A DNA stretch of 64,000 nt from Hemileia vastatrix (taxonomy: Eukaryota; Basidiomycota; Pucciniomycetes; Pucciniales; Zaghouaniaceae): the NCBI GenBank assembly GCA_030280995.1, contig JASXTE010000002.1:36019183-36083182 (forward strand), read 5' to 3'. Both the position numbers and the translations under genes were made by a program. The notes beneath the pieces were generated by a model. That model had not been told where the DNA came from and ran no database searches. It saw nothing but the letters and a program-made list of their open reading frames with translations. Positions 42,880-54,268 of the stretch are shown here, piece after piece; position 1 is the first letter of the stretch; every line of letters begins with the position of its first letter.

Positions 42880-43344
42880 AAAATTGTATAGTACTATCTA
42901 TAAGCCTTGACCAAGGGAGTTGGTGAGAAACTTAAGAGAAAAACCCCTGTACCTTTTAGAAATACCAGGTGAGATTAATTTTCTACAGAAAATTGGTAAC
43001 TGCTACAATAATCCTTCCAAAAAACTTCTTGACTGCCTAATAAGTAAATAAAGTATCCCAGATGACTAAAAAAACACAAAACTTAAATGCAGAGAGAATC
43101 CACACCAGAAACCAGAGACACAGTGCACTTGTTGCACAAAAACCCACAACAATAATTGATGCAGGTTGAAAAGCAACACCAGAGAGAACAGCTAAAAGAG
43201 CTGAGTTAAATGAAGAGATATGCTTGAAAAAAAGATAGAAAATTATTCAAAAAATAGTGAAAACAGAGTAAGAAAAAGTGGACTAATTACCAGATTTTGC
43301 AAGAAAAATAGAGTTTCTCCAAAATATCATATTCAGTATGTTTA
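42880..43344 (+). repeat. Repeat X copy 1, left part
   Basis: From TATAGTACTATCTATAAGCC onward it is colinear with X copy 2 (43987 and 54269 onward) and X copy 3 (63331 onward). It breaks at ATTCAGTATGTTTA, where the Tc1/mariner element starts, and resumes at 56278. It contains the uninterrupted form of the sequence into which B inserted in copy 2. No coding sequence. Class unknown; possibly an LTR or a long MITE. Confidence 0.75.
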
Positions 43345-43981
43345 GTGCCCTACAAAAAGTCTGAAAATAGTCATTTTTTTATGTCACTCACTCAATATTT
43401 CACAAAAAAAAACTTATAGTTTTGTATTTTGGTTAAAAAGCATGTTTCTAATCAATATAACCACATATATATACAAAAACACTATGATAACATAAAAAAA
43501 ATTGAAATCCAAAAAAAATTAGCTACCAGAAAAAAAATTTTTAGCCAGATGAAATACATACTAAAAGATAGCCCAGAAATTATAGAATGTCTCCCCAAAA
43601 GGAAATTTCAAAAAAATAAATAAATTATTTTAAAAAAGAAAATAGGTCCTCCCTCTCCTCCACTCCTGTAAGCTACCAATGAGTTGACCCTCCATGGTTA
43701 TAAATGGCCATTATCATCTTTGAAGGTATTGAGTTAACTAAATTCTCTAATTTAGTTATTGAGTAGCTGTCCCAAGCTTGTTTTAATTCTTGTTGCATTT
43801 CTTTTACATTTTTAGATTGGTATTAATCTATCACATCACATTTGAGAGCTTTCCAGACATTCTCAACAGGATTGAGGCCTGGAGATTGAGCTGGCCAAAC
43901 TATCTTATTAATATTATGTTCCTCTTTGAATTTTTAGGATTCAAGGGCTTTGTGCACAGGAGATTTTTCTTCCATTATTTC
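43345..43981 (-). mobile_element. Tc1/mariner element, 3' half (outer part of the nest)
   Basis: It begins at a TA with GTGCCCTAC, the mutated counterpart of CAGTGCCATACC at its other end (56277, minus). About 300 bp (43345-43650) are inversely repeated at 55960-56277, so the element has long terminal repeats. From about 43980 down to 43670 the minus strand encodes a transposase C-terminus: IMEEKSPVHKAL, then VWPAQSPGLNPVENVW, the hallmark of IS630/Tc1/mariner DDE transposases. The second catalytic Asp region reads MEEKSPVH where the family usually has an acidic-Gly pair. Interrupted by repeat X copy 2 at TGTAA (43982-43986). The rest lies at 55030-56277. Confidence 0.8.
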
Positions 43982-43986
43982 TGTAA

Positions 43987-44243
43987 ACAATCCTATAGTA
44001 CTAGCTATAATCCTTGAAAAAGGCAGTTGGAGAAAAACCCCTATCACTTTGAGAAATACCAGGTGAGATTAATTTGCTACATCAAATGTGAGATTGTTAC
44101 AATACCCCTTCTAACAACTTATTGACTTCTTAACAAGTGAATACAGTAGCCCAGATGACTACAAACCAAAAAAACCTGAAATTCAGAAAGATCCACACCA
44201 GAAAACCAAAACACTGTGCACTTGTTGCACAGAAAACAGAAAT
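43987..44243 (+). repeat. Repeat X copy 2, left part
   Basis: It starts ACAATCCTATAGTACTAGCT and is colinear with X copy 1. It ends at GAAAT (44239-44243), the target site of B. Together with 54269-55024 it makes a repeat of about 1.0 kb flanked by TGTAA (43982-43986 and 55025-55029). Confidence 0.8.
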
Positions 44244-45420
44244 CGTCAGCCTAAGTACCTCCAGGACTGAGTAAGTATTACGTTTAAAAAGATAACCTTA
44301 ATTAAATTAAGCTTATTACTTAAAAATAAGGTTAAAATACTTATATATATGGTTATAATACATATATATATATAATTATTACACTATTATATGACTTATA
44401 GAAGTTTAAATAGCTTATCCATAGCCTAATAGTACTTATTAAGGTGTTAATGGAGTCATAATATACTTATCTTAAGTTATATTAAGTAATTATAGACATA
44501 CATGAGCTTATATGTATACATAAACCTCATATTCAGTGAAATATGTAGTTAGATTATGTATATTTAGGTCTATAAGTGGGTTTTAACCTCTTAATAGCCT
44601 ATAAACTTTATTTTTCTGCTTATTTTAGGTCATATGAATGTATCCAGTGGACTCACAACACCTACACAAGCATATACACCTATTTCAGGTGCATATATCC
44701 AGTTTGGACAACTTAATCTGCTTCCTTAGATGGATTTTCATGGATTTATGAGTTGGGATATGATTACTGGGTTAATATGGATGCTTGGGGATGTTATTGG
44801 GAGCTTGGAAAATTAATTTGGTTCCTTTATATGTTTTGGGTTTCATTTTATCCTCTTTGGATGAGTTATTTTACCTGTTTCTTTATGGTGTCTGCTTTGA
44901 TCTGTTTATTCTATTTATGGTATGGGTCTGAGGTATCATTAATTGTGATGGAGGTCCTTACTGGAAGTCTGGGTGCTGAAAATTCTTGAAGTGGACGCCA
45001 TGGGGAGTTGATGGGCCCTCACAGTGCTGTAATTTCTGGGGATAGCAGTGACATCATCTGGATTGAAGGTCTGTGCACTACAGGAGATTTTGGTATAAGT
45101 AAAGGATGATTTTGACGGGTTATTGGACATCACTTACTTACTACACATTAAAAAAACACTAAAACACAACTATTACCATATAGAAATATATTATAAAGCA
45201 TTAATAAATTGACATTATCTTTATATAAGCTATAACTATATTTTATTATTCTATTTTACACCACTAGCATGCATAAAATCCAAGTATTGTGAGTTTAAAT
45301 TGAGAATAACTATTTTATTAGTCTTCCCCTGAGGTTTAATCACTAAATCATTTATTAATAAGTAGTTGGAACATTAATATTTACTATTAAATCATACTTA
45401 AATACTAGCACAAACTGACA
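44244..45420 (+). repeat. 5' LTR of B
   Basis: It starts CGTCAGCCTAAGTACCTCCA (the first T mutated to C) and ends GCACAAACTGACA. Same length as the 3' LTR and the solo LTR. A TATA-like box TATAAGTGGG is at 44571. An open frame of 78 codons (44753-44989), hydrophobic and Trp/Tyr-rich, recurs in the other two LTR copies. Confidence 0.93.
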
Positions 45421-45421
45421 A

Positions 45422-45434
45422 TTGGGGTCTTTCC
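45422..45434 (+). other. Putative primer-binding site of B
   Basis: TTGGGGTCTTTCC lies immediately inside the 5' LTR. It starts with the TGG that pairs with the CCA end of a tRNA. The tRNA is not identified. Confidence 0.4.
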
Positions 45435-45928
45435 TTAGCTATTACTTATTATTTAGTATAAGCCTTAGGACGTGATTTTTACTCTAGTATATCTCAAACA
45501 AACCAAATATTAGGGTCTGCAGCACATTAGTGGGTCATCATAATTCAGTTATTGCGGAAAAGAACCCTTATAATAATTGTACTAATTTCTTATAATAAAA
45601 ATTAGGTATTTACAGTAGTAACTGTACCCAATATAAACCCAATTTCACTTGGTATTTGGTCACCAATATAACACCCAATTAAATTTGTATTTGGTTAAAG
45701 ATTTGTAAGATAATTATTCACCCTTATAAAGGTCTAGTTAAACTTATTATATTACTTTTAACAGATTTTTTTGATTTTTCTTATATTTTATTTAAATAGA
45801 TAAAGATATAAATTCAGGGGAAGCTCCAGTGCTTTTATTAGTAATTGTATTGCTAATATTTTTTGTCTACTAATTACCATATAGGTTTTCCATTTTGTAG
45901 ATGTGTAAAATTGTTATTTAAAGACACA

Positions 45929-47340
45929 ATGAGTACTCCACAGGACAATGTAAGTGATAAACCTGCTTATAACACCAGGTCTAAAGCTAAAAACATTGCT
46001 CCTGACATCACCATTGAGGGTCAATCCTACCCACAACCAGAGTCAATGAGCATAGAGGAAAAAGACACCCTCTTAAAAAAGATAACAATCAAAAAGACTT
46101 CACCTCCTCTGCAGGATCAACTTTCCCATCTGGAAAAGCAGGTTCTGAAACTGGAGGAATCAAAGTCTTTCATGCTAAAGGAGGTAGAGCAGTTGCAAAA
46201 CAACTGCAAGGTGGGTTTCCAACAAATGAATCAAACCTTGGAAGAGTTAAAGGTAGGGCAGCCAAGCCAACAACCCCCTACCCAAGGAGGGTCACATCAT
46301 TCACAGGAAAAAATCCTGGTAGAGAAATGGAAGTGGGATTGGTTCCACCAGCAATGGTTCAGTCACAATTGCAACAGGGATCCTCCCCCTCATCAGACTT
46401 CCTCAGCTCACCCCTACAAAGGAAAGCAAAAGCGCCAAAAATCAGGGCTTGCAGAAATCCTGTGGTAAGTAGATTACCCTCTCAGATTGAACATAATACT
46501 GATGATTACAATATAGGCAATATTATTGATGTAAAATATGTACAAAAAATTGAGGAGGACTTGATAAAATTAGGTTTTGATGTAGATACACCTTACTTAT
46601 CTTTTGTCAATAACAACAATACTATTTATAATAATAATACAGTTAATCCTTAGTTGCCACCACTTACTAGTGAGATGAGAAGTTCACAAAATAGTGAAAA
46701 AATTGAGAAGGAAAACATGGAGTATTTTAATAATAAACCTACTGTCTATAAAATTGTTTCAGCATTATGGAATAGCATGACTTATTGTGAGGAACAGACA
46801 GTTAAGCTCACAAGTGATACAATTTTGTCCTTGACATTGAAAATTTCTCAACTGGAAACAAGAAATAAAGAATTAGAGAATGAAAACTTGGCTCTAACTC
46901 TTAAGTATGATTCTTTGAGTAGTAAATATAGTGAACTTTCAAAAAAATTCTGTGAGTTAGAAAAGTTGTATGAAGCACATTTATTGAAAACTGAATCAAT
47001 AACAAAGTTATATTTTGCCCAGAAAAATCATATGTCTCTGATCTGCTACAAAGATTGACTAAAGTTGAGAATGAAACTGCTAATCTACTAATGAATCAGG
47101 ATAATCATAAGTATACTCAGTATAATAGTAATCCTTTCATTGGCAAAAATTAATCTCAATCATTCCCCATACCACCACAAGTAAAACCATCTGGTGATAG
47201 TGTCAAGTCTGAAAATACAAATGTAAGTCACAAATCCATGCAAGAGGAAATACAAGACCATTTATCCAGAGTAAATGAGTTTTTGAATTTACCTAGGATT
47301 AGTGAAAAAAATCCAATCATTAGAACTGGCCTAAGATAGA
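45929..47340 (+). pseudogene. B Gag N-terminal region
   Basis: The ATG at 45929 (MSTPQDNVSDKPAYNTRSK) is preferred over an upstream in-frame ATG at 45863 because it fits the acidic start of A Gag. It runs through a coiled coil (QLSHLEKQVLKLEESKSF) and the shared WKWDWFHQQW and HPYKGKQKRQK signatures to a TAA at 46466-46468. The other frame (46327-46653) and a second coiled-coil stretch (46654-47058: TLKISQLETRNKELENENLA) continue the homology with A at 25089-25768. The frame breaks lie at places similar to those in A. This may be shared decay or programmed shifting; the sequence does not decide. Confidence 0.65.
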
Positions 47341-48048
47341 TCAGTATCCAACTTATGATGAGGAAGCCATCTCTGATTGGCAACATGTTATCCAAAGAAT
47401 TTACAGCTTGAAATTCTCATATAAGTTACCAGATGAAGAAATAACATCAAAATTAATTTCTTTATTTAAGGTTGTTGCTTTATTATGGTTTGAAGCTTTT
47501 TTGAGTGAAGGTAAAGATTACTCTTGGGCTGAATGGAAACAACTAATTAAAAAACAATTTGGAGGTTCTAAATTCAGACTCACTCAGCAGAGACTGTATG
47601 AGAAAACTAGGTAAAATCCATTGATGGTGACAAACCTATGGTATTTTTAATCAATTTAAATAAAATATTAAAAGACATCGAGCCAAACATGGATTTTAAC
47701 TTATGGAAAGATAAGATAATATATAAATTACCTATATCTGTCAGAGACATTGTTGTAGCTAGAACAATAATGTTTACTGAATATTCTGAATTTATTAATA
47801 TTTTCAATGAAACATTATTAAACCATAAGTATGAAGCAAGGTACACCACTTATAAACAAAATAATGAACCTGTGAAACATCAGAATTCAAAAACACTTCA
47901 GGAGAAGCAAAAAAAACCTACTGCACCTGTAGTACCTAAAAAGTATGAAACTCATACTTGTTATAAGTGTAATAAACCTTTTGTTAAAGGTCACAAATGT
48001 GAGAAGAATATAAATATTGTAGAAAATCAGCATGAATATGAAAATTGA
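47320..48048 (+). pseudogene. B Gag core and zinc knuckle
   Basis: The retrotransposon Gag pattern is well kept: SYKLPDEEITSKLISLF, YSWAEWKQLIKKQFGGSKF, then after a frameshift near 47612 NLWKDKIIYKLPISVRDIV. The knuckle is intact (CYKCNKPFVKGHKC, about 47957-47998), unlike that of A. It ends at TGA 48046-48048, after which the frame continues into the protease. Confidence 0.8.
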
Positions 48049-48117
48049 ACAGAAAAAAGTAAAGATCCAAGTGATTATGACAGTAATATCTCATATAGTG
48101 ATGAGAATGAAGTCTGT

Positions 48118-48939
48118 ATGTATGAAGATGATTTGTCCATCTTTGAAACTCCAATATTAAACATGGACTCAAATGAATCTTTAATAAATTTTGAGGATGC
48201 TGAAATCATTAAGGATATACAAGCTGATAACTTGAAGATAACACCTATCAAGGTTCCAGCTATCATTTCTGGAGAAAATGAAAATATAGTATGGGACACA
48301 GGAGCTGCTGGTTCTGTTGTTTCAACAAATACATTACAGAAAATTGATAGTGAGTATAAGTCAAAGCTTGAAACACTTCAATGTAAAAATTGGAGAGGTT
48401 TTGGATCAGTACTACACCCCATTGGTAGATACAAAGCTGCTGTTTTCTTTAAACATAAACATGGTTATGTTAGAGTAACTTGTGACTTTGTGGTAATGCG
48501 CAATACTAATTTTAGTAACTGTTTTATTATTGGAAATGACATTCCGACTAAGTTTGGTGTGAAATTAGACCCTGCTAATAATAACTTTACAATTGGTGTG
48601 AGTGGTAAAAGGAAATTTAAAATAAATTCTTTTAACACGGTCTTAAACATTGAGTCAGTAATAAATATTCCTTGCAAAGGAAGAGAATCCAATGAGATGG
48701 AACTTCTGGAAACAGAAATTTCAAAAGCATCATTTGGCACTCAGATAAGTAAAACTGAGAAAACAATTATTTTGGACTTAATTAAATCATTTCCAATGGC
48801 TTTTGCACATGGAACCAATGAAAATGGCCTTGTAAAAGATCATGAGATGAAAATTAGTTTAACCTGTGATATGGATAATATTCCTGCTAGTTATAAAAAT
48901 AAGCCATATCCTGCTTCACCAATGAAAAGGAAAACATAG
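48118..48939 (+). pseudogene. B aspartic protease and start of RT
   Basis: An open frame of 273 codons. The retropepsin motif NIVWDTGAAGSVVS (about 48284-48325) has an intact D-T-G. It continues with NWRGFGSVLHPIG, VRVTCDFVVM and IGNDIPTKFGVKL, then a linker and the RT N-terminus (MAFAHGTNENG, PASPMKRKT). It ends at a TAG (48937-48939) where A reads through in KRKDIKD-type sequence. This part could still fold, but it has no intact Gag-Pol context. Confidence 0.8.
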
Positions 48940-48953
48940 AGGATAATATTAAG

Positions 48954-50910
48954 ATGTTAATAAAAATGAACATTATTGAAAAGGTTGAAACTACACGAAA
49001 ATATTGTGTAATATCACCAGTGCTAATTTCTTATGAACAAGATAAAGAAAGACTGTGCAGTGATTATAGAGCATTAAATACATTCACAGTGGATGATATT
49101 TATCCCTTTCCAAGGACTGCCTCTATACATGCTACCCTTAAAGGTGCTAAATATATAAGTTACCTAGATGAAAAAAAGGGTACCATCAGATTCCTGTAGA
49201 AAAGAATTCACAGAAATTTTAGTTGATAACAACACATATGGGAATATATGAATATGTCATGATGCCATTTGGACCAAAAAATGCTCCTTCAGTATTTCAG
49301 AAGTTAATGGATATCACATTCCATAATGAAATGATTGAAGGATGGTTAATGGTATATATTGATGACTCATTGGCAGCCTAAATATCCTTAGGACTGAGTA
49401 TTTCTTATGCTTAAAATAAGATAACCTTAAGTAGATTAAGCTTATATCTTAAAAATAAGGTTAAAATAATAATATATATTATTTGATTATATATATATAT
49501 AATTATTATTCTATTATATAACTTATAATAGTTTAAATAGCTTATCCATGGCCTAATAATATTTATTAAGGTGTTAATGGAGTCATAATATACTTATCAT
49601 GAGTTATATGAAGTAATTATTGACATACATAAGCTTATATGTATACATAAATCTCATATTCAGTGAAATATGGGGTATATTATGTATATTTAGGTATATA
49701 AGTGGGTTTTAGCCCCTTAATAGCCTATAACCTTTGTTTTTCTGCTTATTTTTGGTCATATGGACGAAATCAGTGGACTCAAAATGCCTACAGAAGCATA
49801 GACACCTATATCAGGCGCATACACCCAGTTTGGACAACTAAAATTACTTCCTTGGATGGTTATTCACGGATTTATGGGTTGGAAGGATGTTTCTGGGTTA
49901 ATGTGGATGCTTGGGGATGTTATTGGGGGCTTGGACATTTTATTTGTTTCCTTTATATGCTTTTAGTTTCATTAAATCTCTTTTTGATTATTTATTTTAC
50001 CTGTTTCTTTATGGTATCCATTTTTATCTGGGTTTTCTATTTATGGTATCACTCTGTGTTATTATTAATAGTGATGGAGGGTCCTTACTGGAGGTCTGGG
50101 TGTTGAAACTGCTTGAAGTGGACGCCATGGGGAGGTGATGAGCCCTCACAGTGCTGTAATTGCCGGGGATAGCAGTGACATCATCTGGATTGAAGGTCTG
50201 TGCACTCCAGTGGATTTGGGTATAAGTAAGGAGGGATTTTGAGGGTTTATTATCATCATTCAATTACTACAATTCAAACAACCACTACAATGCAATTATT
50301 AGCATTCAGAAATATATTATAAAGCCCTTATAAATTGATATTATCTTTATATAAGCTATAACTATATTTTATTCTTCTATTTTCCACCACTAGCACGCAT
50401 TTAAATCCAAGTATTGTGAGTTTTATTTGAGTATAACTATTCTATTAGTCTTCCCCTGAGGTTTAATCACTAAATCATTTATCAATAAGTAGTAGGACCA
50501 TAAAATAACACTATTATATCATACTTATATACTAGACTATAGTGACACTCATAGTGTTCTCTAAGACATATGATGAACACTTAATCCATTTAAAGAAGGT
50601 ATTTCAGAATATGGATGAAATCAAAATGACCCTTGCATTGAAAAAATGTAAATTTGGGTTTGAGTCTTTAAAAGTGCTTGGTCATATTGTATCTGGCTTA
50701 CAAATATGTGTAGACCAAAATAAGGTGGCTACAATCAAGAATATTGGAATTCCTTAGAATGTAAAAGATGTACAATACTTTCTTGGTATGTGTGGTAATT
50801 ATAGACAATATATGAAGAACTACCAATTAATTGCTGCACCATTGACCACACTGATAAAGAAATCAGAAGCTTTTATTTAAAATAATGAAAGACAAAAGGC
50901 TCTTAATAAG
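48954..50910 (+). pseudogene. B reverse transcriptase, split by a solo LTR
   Basis: Left part 48954-49370: MNIIEKVETTRKYCVISPV, RLCSDYRALNTFTVDDIYPFP, an early frameshift near 49190, then MPFGPKNAPSVFQKLMD and the catalytic YIDD at 49355-49366. The solo LTR (49371-50547) follows at once. Right part from 50548: IVFSKTYDEHLIHLKKVFQNMDE, LALKKCKFGFESLKVLGHIV and FLGMCGNYRQYM. Stops at 50755-50757 and 50878-50880. The target duplication shows a one-base deficit next to YIDD that predates the LTR insertion. Confidence 0.85.
49371..50547 (+). repeat. Solo LTR of family B nested in B RT
   Basis: It starts TGGCAGCCTAAATATCCTTA and ends GACTATAGTGACA. It is flanked by CTCAT (49366-49370 and 50548-50552), a perfect 5-bp target duplication. 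1177 bp, the same as the host LTRs but visibly more diverged from both than they are from each other. A TATATAAG box is at 49695-49702. Confidence 0.95.
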
Positions 50911-51290
50911 TTGAAAGAATGTTTGATAACAACTCCTATCTTGGGATTACCAGATTTCCATTTGCCTTTTGTATTATATACAGATGCAAGTTTTATTGGC
51001 CTGGGTGCTTCTTTGCATCAAAAACAACTTATTGAAGGAAAAATGTCAGAAGTAGTAATTTGCTATATTTCACGTACTCTAAGAAGTAGTGAATTGAAAT
51101 ATGGTGCTACTCAACTTGAATTTTTGGAAGTAGTATGGGCTCTTGTGAAGCTACATTATTACTTGGAAGACCAAAAATTTGAGTTAATAACTGACTGTAG
51201 TGCAGTTAAGTCACTTTTAAACATGAAAACTCCTAATAGACATATGTTTAGATAGCAATTAGCTATACAAGAATATAGAGGATGGATGAC
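50911..51290 (+). pseudogene. B RNase H
   Basis: It opens MKECLITTPILGLPDFHLPF and continues with FVLYTDASFIGLGASLHQKQ (catalytic Asp kept, unlike A), SELKYGATQLEFLEVVWA and LITDCSAVKSLLNM. It stops at TAG 51253-51255, where A has the Trp codon in the FRWQL-type motif. Ty3-type RNase H removes the RNA strand during reverse transcription. Confidence 0.85.
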
Positions 51291-52445
51291 TATTACACAT
51301 AGAGCTGGAACCTTACACTCTAATGTAGATCTGTTATCTAGAGTACCTCTACCAAATAATGATGATAATCCTGCTTATGTTCCTGAAACAGAGATTATTA
51401 ACATTTATGGCATTTATATTGTAGATCTTGAAGATGAATTTATGCAATCAATTCTTGATAATTATGCTTCAGATCCTAACTTGAGTAAACTTACTACAAT
51501 ATTAAATTATCCATCTAATGCTTCAATGAGTGTTTTAATAAAAAAATTACCACAAAAGTATAAAGAAGCATTAGAAAAAGGAAAATTTTCCCTTGAGGAT
51601 GGTTTTATATATTACAGGAAGAAATTAAGCAATGTAATTGTAATTCCCCCTTCAATGAAGGAGTTAATGTTAAGTATATGTCATGATGATATATTAGAAG
51701 GTCATTTTGACTTCCATAAAATATTAACCAGAGTAAAAAACACAGCTTGGTGAGTTAACATGTCTGATGATTTCAAAAATATGTTGAGACATGTGATTCT
51801 TGTCAAACATCTAAAAGATTAACAGGCAAAAGAGCTGGTTTATTACAACAACTTTAGCAACTAAAAGCTCCATGGGAAATAGTTAACATGGAATTTGTAA
51901 CAGTTTTTCCAATAGCAGGGCATAAGAGTTATAACTCCTGCTGGGTAATTGTTGATATATTTACAAAAATGTGTAAATTTATTCCTACCAATAAAGAGGT
52001 TTCTGCAAAGGACTTAGCTTTTTTATGCTGGACACAAATGTTAAATATAGCAGGTTTCCTTGAAGAAATAGTCTCAGACAGAGATCCTAAATTTACTTCT
52101 GAGTTCTGGACATCACTTATGGATGTTTCAGGGTTTAAATTAAAACTTTCTGCAGCACACAATCCACAAACTGATGGTCTAGCAGAAAGAATAATACAAC
52201 CTTTAGAAGATATGATAAGAAGATATTGTGATTTTGGTCTTGACTTTAAAGACAATGACAAAACGACACATGATTGGGTAACCCTTATCCCAGGTTTAAA
52301 ATTTGCATACAATAGTACAGTACATTCTGTCACATGCAAAAAGCCATTTGAGTTATGGTTGGGTTATGTACCTAATACCCCTGCTAAAACTCTTAATAAA
52401 TTACCTAGATTGGATACCCATCCAGGTACAAAATTTTTTCTTTAG
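51286..52445 (+). pseudogene. B integrase
   Basis: First frame 51286-51753: zinc-binding N-terminus (CHDDILEGHF), ended by TGA 51751-51753 at a Trp codon kept in A. Second frame 51888-52445: DDE core with VDIFTKMCKFIP, VSDRDPKFTSEFW (Asp), SAAHNPQTDGLAERII (Glu) and PGLKFAYNSTVHSVT, ending at TAG 52443-52445 just before the tail. The core residues are intact, so the loss is by stops only. Confidence 0.85.
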
Positions 52446-52970
52446 ATGCAAGAATTATGCAGAAAGCATGCTCAATAATGTATAAATAAGGCATTTGAGT
52501 ATGAGAAGAAAAGATGGGATAAAGCCCATAAAGAACAAACGTTCAAAAAGGGTGATGAATTCCTTATTTATACACTACATTTCAATTTAAATGGTAATGT
52601 TAAATTGAAGGATCCATTCATTGGACCATTTGTAGTAAAAAAGATGGTTTTTAACAATGCTGTTGAAGTTATTCTATATGCACCATATGATAGAAAACAT
52701 CCAGTATTTCCTATTTCTCTTATAACACCATACCATTCTAATGATACTGCTCTATTTCCAAGAAGATCAGGAAGGCAAAAACAGCAACCTGAAGAAATAG
52801 TTGAAAAGGCAGAAATTGAAAACAAACTTAAAAAGAGACACCTTACAAAAAAAAAAGGAGTTGAGTATCTGTTAAGATTTAAAAATAAATCAAGTGAATA
52901 TGACCAGTGGATTTCAGAAAATGAAATATCTAATCTTAATAATCTCTTGAAAAAATTTAAATCCAAATAA
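52446..52970 (+). pseudogene. B integrase tail with chromodomain
   Basis: The GPY/F-type tail (LKDPFIGPFVVKKMV, HPVFPISLITPYH) leads to a chromodomain of about 55 residues: AEIENKLKKRHLTKKKG, EYLLRFKNKSSEYDQW and ISNLNNLLKKF, with a lysine-rich end. Closely similar to the A tail. Open from 52605 to the TAA at 52968-52970. Confidence 0.8.
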
Positions 52971-53076
52971 TACTGGTTAATTCAGTATATGTATCATACA
53001 AATTTCAAAATTATTTTTCTATTCACTCCTTACTTATTAATTATAATGCCTTAACATTTTTTTATTGTTTTTTTTG

Positions 53077-53086
53077 GGTTAGGGAG
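53077..53086 (+). other. Polypurine tract of B
   Basis: GGTTAGGGAG directly precedes TGTCAGCC of the 3' LTR, as in A. Confidence 0.55.
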
Positions 53087-54263
53087 TGTCAGCCTAGGTA
53101 TCTCCAGGACTGAGAAACTCTTATGTTTAAAATAAGATAAAATTAATTATATTAAGCTTATTATTTAAAAATAAGGTTAAAATACTTATATATATGGTTA
53201 TAATCCATATATATATATAATTATTACACTATTATATGACTTATAGTAGTTTAAATAGCTTATCCATAGCCTAATAATACTTATTAAGGTGTTAATGGAG
53301 TCATAATATACTTATCTTAAGTTATATTAAGTAATTATAGACATACATAAGCTTATATGTATACATGAACCTCATATTCAGTGAAATATGTAGTTATATT
53401 ATGTATATTTAGGTCTATAAGTGGGTTTTAACCTCTTAATAACCAATAAACTTTATTTTTCTGCTTATTTTAGGTCATATGGACGTATTCATTGGACTCA
53501 CAATGCCTAAACAAGCATATACACCTATTTCAGGCACATATATCCAGTTTGGACAACTTAATCTGCTTCCTTAGATGGATTTTCACAGATTTATGAGTTG
53601 GGATATGATTACTGGGTTAATATGGATGCTTGGGGATGTTATTGGGAGCTTGAAAAATTAATTTGGTTCCTTTATATGTTTTGGGTTTCATTTTATCCTC
53701 TTTGGATGAGTTATTTTACCTGTTTCTTTATGGTATCCACTTTGATCTGTTTATTCTATTTATGGTATGGGTCTGAGGTATCATTAATTGTGATGAAGGC
53801 CCTTACTGGAGGTCTGGGTGTTGAAACTGCTTGAAGTGGACGCCATGGGGAGTTGATGGGCCCTCACAGTTCTGTAATTGCCATGGATAGCAGTGACATC
53901 ATCTGGATTGAAGGTCTGTGCACTCCAGTGGATTTTGGTATAAGTAAGGGAGGATTTGGACGGGTTATTGGACATCACTTACTTACTACACATTAAGAAA
54001 AACTACAGAACAATCATTATCATATATAAATATATTATAAAGCATTTATTAATTGATATTATCTTTATATAAGCTATAACTATATTTTATTATTCTATTT
54101 TACACCACTAGCATGCATAAAATCCAACTATTGTGAATTTAAATTGAGAATAACTATTTTTTAGTCTTCCCCTGAGGTTTAATCACTAAATCATTTATTA
54201 ATAAGTAGTTGGACCATTAATATTTACTATTAAACCATACTTAAATACTAGCACAAACTGACA
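53087..54263 (+). repeat. 3' LTR of B
   Basis: It starts TGTCAGCCTAGGTATCTCCA and ends GCACAAACTGACA. 1177 bp, colinear with the 5' LTR with few substitutions. TATAAGTGGG near 53416. Followed by the target duplication GAAAT. Confidence 0.95.
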
Positions 54264-54268
54264 GAAAT

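Larger units (their letters stand above)
44244..54263 (+). mobile_element. Chromovirus B: full-length Ty3/gypsy retrotransposon
   Basis: Two LTRs of 1177 bp each (44244-45420 and 53087-54263), flanked by GAAAT (44239-44243 and 54264-54268), a perfect 5-bp target duplication. The internal region carries Gag, protease, RT, RNase H, integrase and a chromodomain, sister to A throughout. A solo LTR of the same family sits in the RT catalytic motif (49371-50547). A putative primer-binding site starts at TGG two bases after the 5' LTR. Several frames remain open for over 100 codons, but stops and frameshifts inactivate it. Confidence 0.95.

Noticed and set aside
43790..44017. Plus-strand 75-codon frame
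   Set aside because: Antisense to the Tc1/mariner transposase C-terminus, whose PAQSPGLNPVENVW motif is on the minus strand, and it crosses an insertion boundary.
51929..52339. 136-codon minus-strand frame
   Set aside because: Antisense shadow of the B integrase core, whose catalytic motifs are on the plus strand.
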